A stretch of 64,000 nucleotides of DNA from [Mycobacterium] nativiensis (lineage in GTDB: Bacteria > Actinomycetota > Actinomycetes > Mycobacteriales > Mycobacteriaceae). A model generated the notes under the pieces. It saw only the letters and a program-made list of their open reading frames with translations. It was not told where the DNA came from and did no database searches. The stretch's first letter is position 1. Every line of letters begins with the position of its first letter. The stretch lies in NCBI RefSeq assembly GCF_020172685.1, contig NZ_CP083986.1:5050444-5114443 (forward strand), given 5' to 3'. Made by a program: the position numbers and the translations under genes. Below, in pieces: positions 28,395 through 37,230 of this stretch.

Positions 28395-29717
28395 TCAGCC
28401 GAATGTGGATTTCGGCGCCACTACCGTGGCGGCGGCATCGACGGCCTCTTTGGCGGCCTTCTTCAGGTGCACCGCGTGGAAGCCCGGCTTTTTCGACAGC
28501 TCCTCGAGCAGGTCGTCCAGGCCGGCCTCGTCGATCTGCCAGTGCTGGACCGCATCCTTCTGCTTCTGTAACTGGGCCAGCACCTTGTCGAGTTGGACCG
28601 GCGCCTGTCCCTTGCCGCCTTTGCCGCCCGCCCCGCCGCGAACATCGGCGCCGTTGATCAGTCGCGGTCCCGGCGCGCCCAAGGCGCCGCCGGTCAGACT
28701 GCCCAATGCGGCCGGGTTGAGCACGCTTCCGATACCGGCCATCGGCGCCGCGGCGGCGCCGGTCGTCGGCAGCGAGGTGGCGGCCAGCCGGATCGCCGGC
28801 GTGGCGGTGGCCCAGCCCTGCGGCACCGACAGTCCTCCGACCGATGGCGCAGTGCCCACTCCGGCGGTCACCGCGCGGGTCATGCCCCCGCCGGCCGCCG
28901 ACTTCGGCCCACCACCCAACCCGGCGCCCAGCGCGTTCATCCCTGCCCCGCCCAGCCCAGCCCCGAGCCCCGATTTCGGGACCTCCGGGAACCGCGGCGG
29001 CGCCTTGTAGAACGTCTTCAACTGGACCATGCCGAAGTTGGGCCCGCTCAGCACGACGTTGGCGAGACCTCCGAACTTCATCGTCACCCCGAGGACGCTA
29101 TACAGGCTCTCGTAGATCGGCGCCAGTGCGCCGCCGAGGTCGGCCGCGTCCCCGGCCGCGGCAATGCCCGGCCCGGCCTGGCTGGCCGGATTGGTGGCCT
29201 GCGGCGGTGGGGCGAACGGCGTCAACTGAGTGGCGGCGGCCGTGGCGGCCTGGTACTGGAACATGGCGGCGGCGTCCTGCGCCCACATCTGAAAGTACTG
29301 GGCGTCGGCGGCCGCGATTGCCGCGGTGTTCTGCCCGAAGGTGTTGGACGCCAGCAGCGCAGCCCGCAGGCTCCGGTTGGCGGCGATCACCGGCGGAGGC
29401 ACCACGGCGGCCAACGCCACCTCGAACGCACCGGCCGCGGTGCCGGCCTGCACGGCCGATTCCTTGGCCTGCGCAGCGGCGGTGGACATCCAGCTCACAA
29501 ACGGCGTCGCCGCGGCCGTCATGGCCGCCGCCGATGGGCCCAGCCACGATTCGGCCGTCAAGGTGGTGAGCACCGTGCTGTAGGAGGTCATGGCGGACTG
29601 CAGTTCGGCGGCCAGCCCGTCCCAGGCGGTGGCCGCCGCCAGCAGCGACTCGGCGCCCGGGCCGGCGTACATCTGACCGGAGGTGACCTCCGGGGGGATC
29701 AGAGCGAAATCGATCAC
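28395..29717 (-). CDS. PPE family protein (SVP type) with extended helical C-terminus
   Basis: 440 residues. The PPE motif is at 8-10 (ALIPPEV), the helical PPE domain runs to about 175 and includes WLGPSAAAM, and the SVP-subgroup motif GGLSVPQGW is at 294-302. Unlike ordinary SVP proteins, which end with a glycine-rich tail, this one ends (about 375-440) in a charged helical segment (LDKVLAQLQKQKDAVQHWQI and on). PPE proteins are exported by ESX systems, usually as PE heterodimers. Here the neighbour is another PPE gene and no PE gene is present, so the partner must be elsewhere. Confidence 0.9.
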   Translation of the reverse strand: MIDFALIPPEVTSGQMYAGPGAESLLAAATAWDGLAAELQSAMTSYSTVLTTLTAESWLGPSAAAMTAAATPFVSWMSTAAAQAKESAVQAGTAAGAFEVALAAVVPPPVIAANRSLRAALLASNTFGQNTAAIAAADAQYFQMWAQDAAAMFQYQAATAAATQLTPFAPPPQATNPASQAGPGIAAAGDAADLGGALAPIYESLYSVLGVTMKFGGLANVVLSGPNFGMVQLKTFYKAPPRFPEVPKSGLGAGLGGAGMNALGAGLGGGPKSAAGGGMTRAVTAGVGTAPSVGGLSVPQGWATATPAIRLAATSLPTTGAAAAPMAGIGSVLNPAALGSLTGGALGAPGPRLINGADVRGGAGGKGGKGQAPVQLDKVLAQLQKQKDAVQHWQIDEAGLDDLLEELSKKPGFHAVHLKKAAKEAVDAAATVVAPKSTFG

Positions 29718-29729
29718 GGCATGCCTCTC

Positions 29730-30995
29730 CTAGTCCTCGGGCACCGGGATGACCAGGATGGTGGCCGTGGTCAACGCCTCGGTGTCGGGGGCCTTGTCGA
29801 TCACCCGGGTGGCGCCGCCCGCGACGGACTGCACCGCGGTGCCTGCGACGGCGCGGCCGGCCAGGCTCGACAACGCCATCTCGTTGAACATCGCGCTGGA
29901 GGAGCCCTCGACGGCGAACGCCGAGGCACTGGCACTGACCGAACTGCTGGACAGCATCGCCGGCATCGCCTTGCCGGCCGGCGCCGCGGTGGACCAGCTC
30001 GCCGGCACCGACAGCGACCCGACCATACTCGCCTGTCCGGCGCTCGCCGCCACGGTGGTGGCACCCGCCGAACCCGCCGCCGAGAGTGGCACCTGGTAGG
30101 AGATATAGCCGCCCGACAGCGGCCCCAGGGCGCCGGTGATCGGGGCCGGACCGTTCAGCGCGCTGATCACACCGGGCGGGTTCTGGGCCAAGCCCACGAG
30201 CTGCCCGGCGATCAGCCAGCCACTGCCGAGGTTGGAGAGATGCCCGATCGGCGAGTACGGCCCGACCAGATCCCCCAAGAACTTGGCGAGGTCCCCCAGC
30301 GCGGAGCCGGCGTCAGCGAGCGGCGACGTCGCGTCCGCCGCGCCCGGGGTGAGGTTCTGCAGAGTCCTGGGCACCGCCGACAGCAGTTGGGACACCTTCG
30401 AGGGGGCGGCCGAGGCAGTTCTGGCGCCGGCAGCCTCCAGGGCGTCGGCGACATTGGATGACTCGCCGGTGGCATCGGTGGCCTCCGGCGCCGGGTTGAA
30501 CGGGGTGAGCTGAGTGGCCGTGGCGGCGGAGCCGGCGTAGGCGTACATGGCGGAGGCGTCCTGGGCCCACATCTCGGCGTAGAGGGCGTCGGTGGCCGCG
30601 ATCGCCGGGGTGTTCTGGCCCAGCAGGTTGGTGGCGACCAGCGTCAGCAGCAGGCTGCGGTTGGCGGCGATCACCGGCGGCGGCACGTGCGCTGCGAACG
30701 CAGCCTCATAGGCGGCGGCTGCCGACGAGACCTGCATCGCCGCGTGCTCGACCTGCAGGGCGGTACCGCTGATCCACTCCGCATAGGGGGTGGATGCGGC
30801 CACCATCGCCAGCGCCGACGGGCCGTGCCAGCTACCGGTCAGGTCGGTGATCACCGATCGGTAGGCCGCCGCCGCGGTGTGCAGTTCGCCGGCCAGCGCC
30901 TGCCACGCACCGGCGGCCGCCAGCAAGGGCCCCGGACCTGCTCCGGAGTACATCAGGCCGGAATGGACCTCCGGCGGCACCGCTCCAAATTCCAT
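29730..30995 (-). CDS. PPE family protein (SVP type)
   Basis: 421 residues: PPE motif at 7-9 (GAVPPEV), the WHGPSALAM segment in the helical PPE domain to about 175, and the subgroup motif GSLSVPASW in the last quarter. It is 12 bases upstream of the second PPE gene on the same strand, so the pair is one transcript. The ATG follows an AGGTCGGGTGAG ribosome site. The upstream 208-base gap to the TetR gene contains an A-rich run (31031-31036) but no clear promoter. Confidence 0.9.
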   Translation of the reverse strand: MEFGAVPPEVHSGLMYSGAGPGPLLAAAGAWQALAGELHTAAAAYRSVITDLTGSWHGPSALAMVAASTPYAEWISGTALQVEHAAMQVSSAAAAYEAAFAAHVPPPVIAANRSLLLTLVATNLLGQNTPAIAATDALYAEMWAQDASAMYAYAGSAATATQLTPFNPAPEATDATGESSNVADALEAAGARTASAAPSKVSQLLSAVPRTLQNLTPGAADATSPLADAGSALGDLAKFLGDLVGPYSPIGHLSNLGSGWLIAGQLVGLAQNPPGVISALNGPAPITGALGPLSGGYISYQVPLSAAGSAGATTVAASAGQASMVGSLSVPASWSTAAPAGKAMPAMLSSSSVSASASAFAVEGSSSAMFNEMALSSLAGRAVAGTAVQSVAGGATRVIDKAPDTEALTTATILVIPVPED

Positions 30996-31203
30996 CTCAC
31001 CCGACCTTTGTGCGTCCTTGGTACGTCGCGTTTTTTACGGTCACGAAGATGACCAGGGGATGAATTTACGGTGACTGGCTGGAAGGTAACCGGGAGGAAG
31101 CTGTGAGCGGTCGTGGAGATTTGTGTGGCTACGATCACATCGGGCAGGCTGACACGGCGGCAGCCATCCCGCAACCGATAGAGCCCGGACGCCGACGGCG
31201 AAC

Positions 31204-31884
31204 TCAGGCAGGCGTGGCGTCGACCAGCAACAAGGTGGCGGCGTCGACCAGCGTTCGGATCACTTCGTCGGTGTTGAAGTCACTGAGCCACAGGTTCGGC
31301 GAATCGGTGCGATGCAGCATCGCGACCCCGTGCAATGCCACCGACAGTGCGGCCGCGATCCGATCCGAATCAGGATCTGAGACCGCATCCGAATCCGGCG
31401 GTTCAGCGAGGCTCGACGAAGGAGAGGCGAAGCTGGGACCGCCGCATGGTCCCGGCACTTCGCCCCGACAGGCCAACAGGGCCCGGGTGACCGTCGCGAG
31501 AGCCTGGCGGGCCGCCGGCGGCGCTTGGCCGTCCTGGGTCATCAGCGCATAGCGCAGCGGATGCCGCTGCGCGAACGACACGTACACCCGGCAGCCGATC
31601 AGCAGGCGCTCGCGGGGATCGGTGGCCGCCTGGACGTGTTCGGCGATCTCGTCGGAGACCTGCACCCAGCTGGACTCGGCGACGGCCTCGAGCACGCGAT
31701 CCCGGTCGTCGAAGTGGGCGTAGACCGACGGCGCCGCGATACCGGCCTCGCGGGCGATGCTGCGCAGCGACACCTCGCCCTCGCTGTCGGCACCGTCGAT
31801 GACGCGGGTGGCGGCCGACAGGATCTCGTCGCGCAGCAGTCCGCCGTGGCCTCGCAGATTGCGTCGACGAGGGGTACTGGACAC
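31204..31884 (-). CDS. TetR-family regulator carrying the 49-bp element in reverse
   Basis: 226 residues. The N-terminal helix-turn-helix reads VSLRSIAREAGIAAPSVYAH, and a WHG-like C-terminal ligand domain follows (FAQRHPLRYALM). It diverges from the mmpS-mmpL operon across 122 bases holding two inverted repeats, so it probably represses that operon and itself. Residues from about 147 to 163 (CGGPSFASPSSSLAEPP) are the antisense translation of the 49-bp element, in a loop before the last helices. The frame stays open, so the regulator is probably made, but inducer binding may be affected. Confidence 0.88.
   Translation of the reverse strand: MSSTPRRRNLRGHGGLLRDEILSAATRVIDGADSEGEVSLRSIAREAGIAAPSVYAHFDDRDRVLEAVAESSWVQVSDEIAEHVQAATDPRERLLIGCRVYVSFAQRHPLRYALMTQDGQAPPAARQALATVTRALLACRGEVPGPCGGPSFASPSSSLAEPPDSDAVSDPDSDRIAAALSVALHGVAMLHRTDSPNLWLSDFNTDEVIRTLVDAATLLLVDATPA
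31396..31444 (-). repeat. 49-bp in-frame palindromic element, copy 2 (in a TetR gene, reverse orientation)
   Basis: Arms CGGCGGT and ACCGCCG pair perfectly. The 35-base core is identical to copy 1. The core is written on the + strand here, whereas the host gene reads on the minus strand, so this copy is inverted relative to its gene compared with copies 1 and 3. CAT, three bases and CCC follow on the right, as elsewhere. Confidence 0.9.
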
Positions 31885-31893
31885 TCCGACATC

Positions 31894-31933
31894 CTAACGA
31901 CTGTTAGTTGTTCACGCCTGCGTGCTGAACAAC
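31894..31933. promoter_or_regulatory. two inverted repeats between tetR and mmpS-mmpL
   Basis: CTAAC-N4-GTTAG (31894-31907) overlaps by one base the perfect 8-base repeat GTTGTTCA-N11-TGAACAAC (31907-31933). They begin 9 bases from the TetR start codon and lie in the divergent promoter region, the expected position for the TetR operator. Confidence 0.6.
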
Positions 31934-32006
31934 ATCCTGCGCGCCAGTGTGAGCTGACACAATCTAACTTTACAGGTGTTTCCTTATGGCCGTAAGGTCA
32001 ACTTTC

Positions 32007-32453
32007 ATGAGCGCAATGCAGAAGCTGCGGAGGCCGCTGGAACGGCTGTGGATCGTGCTGGTGATAGTCCCGGTCGCCGCGGTGGGCGCGTTGGTCATCT
32101 ACCGGTTCCACGGCGTCTTCGGTTCCGAGGGCGCGGCGGTCGGCGGCAACAGCGGCGGCGAGATCGTCTCGACCGTCCCCAAGTACGTCACCTACGAGCT
32201 CTACGGCCCCGAAGGCTCCTCGGGGATGGTCAGCTACGTCGACGAGCGCGCCCAGCCTCAGGAGGCGACGTTTCACTCGCTGCCGTGGTCGTTGACGCTG
32301 ACCACGACCCTGCCGAGCGTCTACGCCAACGTCATGGCCCAGGGCGACGGCCACGAGCTGGGCTGCCGGATCACCGTCAACGGTGAACTGCGCGACGAGC
32401 AGCAGACCGACGGGCATGACGCCGCGACGTTCTGCGTGGTGAAGGCCGCATGA
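32007..32453 (+). CDS. MmpS-type membrane accessory protein
   Basis: 148 residues from the ATG at 32007 (an in-frame ATG at 31986 adds seven). One N-terminal membrane helix (about 15-35), then a periplasmic immunoglobulin-like domain with VTYELYGPEGSSGMVSYVDE, LPWSLTLTTTLPS and CRITVNGELRDEQ, the MmpS signature, including two cysteines for a disulfide. MmpS proteins act with MmpL transporters in export of lipids, siderophores or drugs. Its stop overlaps the mmpL start (ATGA). Confidence 0.9.
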   Translation: MSAMQKLRRPLERLWIVLVIVPVAAVGALVIYRFHGVFGSEGAAVGGNSGGEIVSTVPKYVTYELYGPEGSSGMVSYVDERAQPQEATFHSLPWSLTLTTTLPSVYANVMAQGDGHELGCRITVNGELRDEQQTDGHDAATFCVVKAA

Positions 32454-35356
32454 GCGCCCGCCGCCGCGCCCCGGGCTCCGGGGCGCAGACGCCGCTCTAC
32501 CCGCGGCTGATCCGTGCGCTGTCCATCCCGATCATCCTGTTCTGGCTCGCCGCAGCCGCGGCGACCAACCTGCTGGTGCCACAACTGGAGATCGTCGGAG
32601 CGCGCAATGCGGTCTCGCTCTCACCGCAGGATGCGCCGTCGGTGATGGCGATGAAACACATCGGCGAGAAGTTCGGCGAGTTCAACTCCGACTCCGTGCT
32701 GATGATCGTGCTCGAAGGCTCGGAAGAAGGGGCCGAGTTGGGTGAGGACGCCCACCGCTATTACGACCGGCTGGTGCAGACGCTGCAGTCCGACACCGAA
32801 CACGTCGAGCACGTGCAGGACTTCTGGGGCGACCGGGTCACCTCGGCGGGATCGCAGAGCGAGGACGGCCGGGCCGCCTATGTGCAGGTGCACCTGGCCG
32901 GCAACCAGGGCTCGGCCCAGGGCGTGGAGTCGGTCGACTCGGTGCGCGAGATCGTCGAGGAATCCGATCCACCGCCCGGGTTGCGTTCGTACGTAACCGG
33001 TCAGGCGGCCCTGGTCGCCGACACCAACGAAGCCGGCGACGCATCCATGATCAAAATGACCGGCATCACCCTGGCCGTCATCACGGTGATGCTGCTGGTG
33101 GTCTACCGGTCGATCACCACCACCTTGATCGGCCTGCTCGTCGTCGTCACCGAGATGAGCGTGGCCCGCGGGTTGATCGCGGTGCTGAGCCACTTCCACG
33201 TCTTCGCGATCTCCACCTTCGTGGTCAGCATCCTCACCGCCTTGGCGATCGCGGCCGGAACCGACTATTGGATCTTCCTGATCGGGCGCTACCACGAGGC
33301 CCGCAGCGCGGGCGAAGATCCCGAAACCGCCCAGCGCACAACGCTGTCCAGCGTCAGCCACGTCATCCTGGGCTCCGGGCTGACCATCGCCGGCGCCATG
33401 CTGTGCCTGCATTTCACCCGGCTCAACTACTTCAACACCCTGGCGGTTCCATGCGCCCTCGGCATGTTCACCATCCTGGCGATGGGGCTCACCTTTGCCC
33501 CGGCGGTGCTCGCAGTCAGCAGCCGATTCGGTCTGCTCGACCCCAAGCGCGCGACCAGCGCCGGCGGCTGGCGCAAGGTGGGCACCGCCGTAGTGCGCTG
33601 GCCGCTGCCGATCCTGGCCGCCGCCAGCGCCGTTGCCGCCGTGGGCGTCCTGGTGCTGCCGGGTTATCAGACCAGCTACGACAACCGGCACTACATCCCC
33701 GCCGACGTGCCGTCGAACATCGGCTACGCCGCCGCCGAGAAGCACTTCAGCTCGGCGCGGATGAACCCCGACATGCTGATGGTCGAGGCCGACCACGACA
33801 TGCGCAACCCGCGCGACATGCTGGTGCTGGACCGCATCGCCCGCAACATCTTCCGCGTTCCGGGCATCGAACGGGTCCAGTCCATCACCCGCCCGCTCGG
33901 CCCGCCGATGGAACACGGGTCGGTGCCGTTCCAGATCAGCGCGCAGGGCGTCACGATGGCCGAGAACCTGCAGTTCCTCAAGGCCCGCCTGGACGACACC
34001 CAGTCCATGGCCGACCAGCTCTCGTCGATGGTCGCGGTGATGGACCGGCTGCACGGCTTGACCGTGCAGCTGTCCGACGCCACCCACGGCACCGACGAGG
34101 CCGCCCATGACATGCAGGGCACGATGGAAGAGGTCCGGGACCGGATAGCCGACTTCGACGACGAGGTCCGGCCGCTGCGCAACTATTTCTATTGGGAGCC
34201 ACACTGTTTCAACATCGGTGTGTGCAACGCGTTCCGCTCGATGTTCGACGCCACCGACGGCTTCGACAAGCTGGCGGAGAACACCGCAGCGTTGGCCGGT
34301 CAACTGGACCGGGTTGACGCGATCACACCGGAGATCGCCGACCAGATCCCGCCGATGATCGCCATCACCACCAACATGCGCGACCTGATGTTGACCATGC
34401 ACAGTAGTTTCAGCCAGGTGGTGACGCAGCTGGAGCAGATGACCGACACCGCCGCGGTGATGGGCCAGGTCTTCGACGACGCCCGCAACGACGATATGTT
34501 CTACCTGCCGCCGGAAGCGTTCGACAGCCCCGACTTCCAGCGCGGGATGGAGTTGATGATGTCGCCGGACGGCTCCGCGGCGCGCATCCTGATCACCCAC
34601 GACACCGACCCCGCCACGGTCGACGGCATCTCCCATGTCGACTCCGAGCTGCAGGCCGCCAAGGAGGCCGTCAAGGGCACCCCGCTGGCCAAGGCGAAGT
34701 TCTATCTGGGCGGCACCGCCGCCACCTACGCCGACATCCAGACCGGCGCACACTACGACCTGCTGATCGCGGCGATCGCCGCCATCATCCTGATCTTCGT
34801 GGTGATGTTGCTGATCACCCGGGCGCTGGTCGCCTCGATCGTGATCGTCGGGACCGTGGTGCTGTCGCTGGCCTCCTCCTTCGGACTGTCGGTGCTGTTG
34901 TGGCAGTACGTGTTCGGCATCGAATTGCAGTGGCTGGTGATCGCGATGTCGGTGATCGTGCTGCTGGCGGTGGGCTCGGACTACAACCTGCTGGTGGTGT
35001 CACGGATGAAGGAGGAGATGGGTGCCGGCCTGAAGACCGGACTGATCCGCGCCATGGGTGCCACCGGCAAGGTCGTGACCGCGGCAGGCATGGTGTTCGC
35101 GTTCACCATGATCGCCATGATCGCCAGTGATCTGCGGTCGGTCGGGCAGATCGGCACCACCATCGGGCTGGGCCTGCTGTTCGACACGTTCATCGTGCGC
35201 AGCCTGATCACGCCGTCGATCGCCGCCCTGCTCGGCCGGTGGTTCTGGTGGCCGATCAACGTGCACCGCCGGCCCGCCCCGGTGTCGGCCGAGCGCCCCG
35301 CTGTCATCGCCGAGACCCCGACCCCGGCGCTGCCGGCACCGGTCCCCGCCGGTTAG
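32450..35356 (+). CDS. MmpL-family RND transporter (MmpL4/5 type)
   Basis: A 968-residue proton-driven exporter with two halves, each of one helix, a large periplasmic domain and five helices. The proton-relay Asp-Tyr pairs are seen in AAGTDYWIFLIGRYHEAR and [16 protein letters not shown]. The second periplasmic domain contains a coiled-coil stretch and the [17 protein letters not shown] segment with the paired cysteines typical of the MmpL4/5 group. Translationally coupled to mmpS by a 4-base overlap. Cargo is unknown. Siderophores and azole-like drugs are the known cargo of this subgroup in M. tuberculosis; the surrounding FAD monooxygenase and methyltransferase genes suggest a modified lipid instead. 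Confidence 0.93.
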   Translation: MSARRRAPGSGAQTPLYPRLIRALSIPIILFWLAAAAATNLLVPQLEIVGARNAVSLSPQDAPSVMAMKHIGEKFGEFNSDSVLMIVLEGSEEGAELGEDAHRYYDRLVQTLQSDTEHVEHVQDFWGDRVTSAGSQSEDGRAAYVQVHLAGNQGSAQGVESVDSVREIVEESDPPPGLRSYVTGQAALVADTNEAGDASMIKMTGITLAVITVMLLVVYRSITTTLIGLLVVVTEMSVARGLIAVLSHFHVFAISTFVVSILTALAIAAGTDYWIFLIGRYHEARSAGEDPETAQRTTLSSVSHVILGSGLTIAGAMLCLHFTRLNYFNTLAVPCALGMFTILAMGLTFAPAVLAVSSRFGLLDPKRATSAGGWRKVGTAVVRWPLPILAAASAVAAVGVLVLPGYQTSYDNRHYIPADVPSNIGYAAAEKHFSSARMNPDMLMVEADHDMRNPRDMLVLDRIARNIFRVPGIERVQSITRPLGPPMEHGSVPFQISAQGVTMAENLQFLKARLDDTQSMADQLSSMVAVMDRLHGLTVQLSDATHGTDEAAHDMQGTMEEVRDRIADFDDEVRPLRNYFYWEPHCFNIGVCNAFRSMFDATDGFDKLAENTAALAGQLDRVDAITPEIADQIPPMIAITTNMRDLMLTMHSSFSQVVTQLEQMTDTAAVMGQVFDDARNDDMFYLPPEAFDSPDFQRGMELMMSPDGSAARILITHDTDPATVDGISHVDSELQAAKEAVKGTPLAKAKFYLGGTAATYADIQTGAHYDLLIAAIAAIILIFVVMLLITRALVASIVIVGTVVLSLASSFGLSVLLWQYVFGIELQWLVIAMSVIVLLAVGSDYNLLVVSRMKEEMGAGLKTGLIRAMGATGKVVTAAGMVFAFTMIAMIASDLRSVGQIGTTIGLGLLFDTFIVRSLITPSIAALLGRWFWWPINVHRRPAPVSAERPAVIAETPTPALPAPVPAG

Positions 35357-35413
35357 AAATCTTACTGTTACGCCAAGATACTCTTATTTTTCTTAATTTG
35401 CCTGTATCGTTGG

Positions 35414-35434
35414 CCCCTCGCGTCGCGAAAGGGG
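35414..35434 (+). promoter_or_regulatory. hairpin covering the ribosome site of the FAD monooxygenase gene
   Basis: TCGCG-T-CGCGA flanked by CCCC and GGGG (with two unpaired A) forms a 9-pair stem. Its 3' arm contains the AAAGGGG ribosome site, 7 bases before the GTG start at 35441. If formed in the mRNA it would hide the ribosome site. The 84-base gap upstream is otherwise strikingly AT-rich (35357-35405), probably the promoter. Confidence 0.4.
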
Positions 35435-35440
35435 ACTGCG

Positions 35441-36790
35441 GTGGGCGAATCGGGAGCGTCTGCGGTTGTGCTGGGAGCCGGCATGGCGGGGCTACTGGCT
35501 GCTCGGGTGGCATCGGAGTTCTACGACTCCGTCACCGTGGTGGACCGCGATCGGCTTCCCGATCATCCGGCCCACCGCAGCGGGGTCCCGCAGGACCGGC
35601 ACCTGCACAACTTCCTCACCCGCGGCACGACCATCCTCGGCGAGCTGTTTCCCGGCCTCCTCGACGAACTCGTCGCCGCCGGCGCGGTCAGGATCGACAA
35701 CCCCAACCTGTCCGGGCGGTACGCCCGCATCGGCCGCTTCGAAATGAACCGGACCGGCAAGCTCGCCGATCCCCGGGCCCTGGCGAGTTACGGCGCGAGC
35801 CGGCCGTTCGTGGAGTTCCACGTGCGTCAACGCGTCGACCGACTCGGTAACGTCGCGTTTCTCGCTCACCACGAAGCGGCCGGACCGGTGCACGACCGAG
35901 GCGTCGTCACCGGCGCGCGAATCACCAACCGTCACAACAAACTCACCCAGATTCTGCACGCCGACCTCGTCATCGACGCGACGGGGCGAGCAGCGCGCAC
36001 CGCCGAATTCCTGGCCGGACACGGCTTCGGCAGCGTGCCCGACAAGCGGCTCGACCCTGCCTGGGGCTATTGCAGTCAGCTACTGCGCATCCCGCCGGGC
36101 CGCATCGCCGACAAGCTGGTCTTCGTCAACCAGGGCCGCGCCGCCCCCGGCCTGCTGCTGGTGGCCTACGAGCACGACACCTGGATGCTGGCCATCGCCC
36201 GCCACGGCGACTGCGGCGCTCCCCCAGCTGATTTCCCCACCATGCTCGCCATCGCCGAGCAGGCCCTTCCGCCGGCCATCATGGCCGGGCTGCGCGATGC
36301 CACCCCGGCGGGTGACGTCGCGGTCTCCCGCGACACCGGCGCACTGTGGCACCGCTACGACCGCATGGCGCGCTTCCCCGCCGGGCTGGTGGTGATTGGA
36401 GACGGACTGTGCCGGCTCAACCCACTCCACGGCCAAGGCATGACGATGGCGGCGCTGCAGGCGCTCGCGCTGCGCGACTGCCTACAGGATCGCGGCGCGG
36501 ATCTGCCGCACCGGTTCTTTCGCGCGGCGGCCACCCAGATCGCCCCGGTCTGGGCCGCCAACGCGGCCAACGACCGCCCCGCGCCTGCAGGTCGCCCGCA
36601 TCCGATTCGCCACCGGCTGAGCAGGTGGGCCGCCGACGCGGTGGGAACCGCAGCAGCCCGCGATATCGCCGTCACCGAACGGTTCCTGCGGGTGCGCAAC
36701 CTCATCGACCCGCCCGCCCGGCTGCGCGACCCGGTGCTGCTGGCCCGCATAGCACTGGCCAACCTGCGAGGCCCGGGTTTCGCCTCATGA
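35441..36790 (+). CDS. FAD-dependent monooxygenase/epoxidase-like flavoprotein
   Basis: 449 residues. A dinucleotide-binding motif, VVLGAGMAGLLAARVASE, opens the protein, followed by TVVDRD. The central DLVIDATGRAAR motif and the late GDGLCRLNPLHGQGMTMA (FAD ribityl binding) are those of group A flavin hydroxylases and squalene-epoxidase-like enzymes. The GTG start follows AAAGGGGAC. The stop overlaps the next ATG (ATGA), giving a coupled operon with the SnoaL-like gene. Substrate unknown; a lipid or terpenoid-like compound is possible given the flanking MmpL exporters. Confidence 0.85.
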   Translation: MGESGASAVVLGAGMAGLLAARVASEFYDSVTVVDRDRLPDHPAHRSGVPQDRHLHNFLTRGTTILGELFPGLLDELVAAGAVRIDNPNLSGRYARIGRFEMNRTGKLADPRALASYGASRPFVEFHVRQRVDRLGNVAFLAHHEAAGPVHDRGVVTGARITNRHNKLTQILHADLVIDATGRAARTAEFLAGHGFGSVPDKRLDPAWGYCSQLLRIPPGRIADKLVFVNQGRAAPGLLLVAYEHDTWMLAIARHGDCGAPPADFPTMLAIAEQALPPAIMAGLRDATPAGDVAVSRDTGALWHRYDRMARFPAGLVVIGDGLCRLNPLHGQGMTMAALQALALRDCLQDRGADLPHRFFRAAATQIAPVWAANAANDRPAPAGRPHPIRHRLSRWAADAVGTAAARDIAVTERFLRVRNLIDPPARLRDPVLLARIALANLRGPGFAS

Positions 36791-37230
36791 ACGGCGATGA
36801 GGTCGCCATCCGCGAGCTGCTCGCCCAGCAGGTCGCCGGCTGGAATACCGGGGACCCGGCGGCCTACGCGGCGGTCTTCGCCCCCGACGCGGACTACATC
36901 ACCTTCCTGGGCGCCCACCACCGAGGCCGGGCGGCGATCTCCGCGTCGTATGCCCCGCTGTTCGCCAACCTGCTGCGCGGGTCCCGCCTGGAGGTCGAGG
37001 TCACCGGGCTGCGGTTCTTGACCTCGGATGTGGCGCTGATTCACGCCCGCGCCGTCGTGACCCGCAGCTCCGGGCGCCGCAGCCGCGGTGAGCGGGTGAA
37101 CACCAGCGTCGCGGTGCGAACCGGCGACGGCTGGCTGCTGGCGGCCTCGCAGAACACCACCCACCGTCTGTTGGCCCAAAGACTCATGCGCACGCTGTTT
37201 TACCGACACTCAGGAGGCTCTCTTGCTTGA
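36787..37230 (+). CDS. SnoaL-like/DUF4440 (SgcJ/EcaC) protein
   Basis: 147 residues of the NTF2-like cone fold: IRELLAQQVAGWNTGDPAAY, then AVFAPDADYITFLGAHHRGR and ALIHARAVVTRSSG. Such proteins are small cyclases, isomerases or steroid-isomerase-like enzymes, often beside flavin monooxygenases in secondary metabolism. Coupled to the monooxygenase by a 4-base overlap and overlapping the next gene by 8 bases, so all three are one operon. Confidence 0.8.
   Translation: MNGDEVAIRELLAQQVAGWNTGDPAAYAAVFAPDADYITFLGAHHRGRAAISASYAPLFANLLRGSRLEVEVTGLRFLTSDVALIHARAVVTRSSGRRSRGERVNTSVAVRTGDGWLLAASQNTTHRLLAQRLMRTLFYRHSGGSLA

Noticed and set aside
28593..30461. 622-codon + strand frame across both PPE genes
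   Set aside because: Antisense shadow of Ala/Gly-rich PPE codons.
31103..31552. 149-codon + strand ORF with a GGGAGG-like site before a GTG
   Set aside because: Mostly antisense to the TetR gene, composition unlike protein; the ribosome-like site is probably chance.
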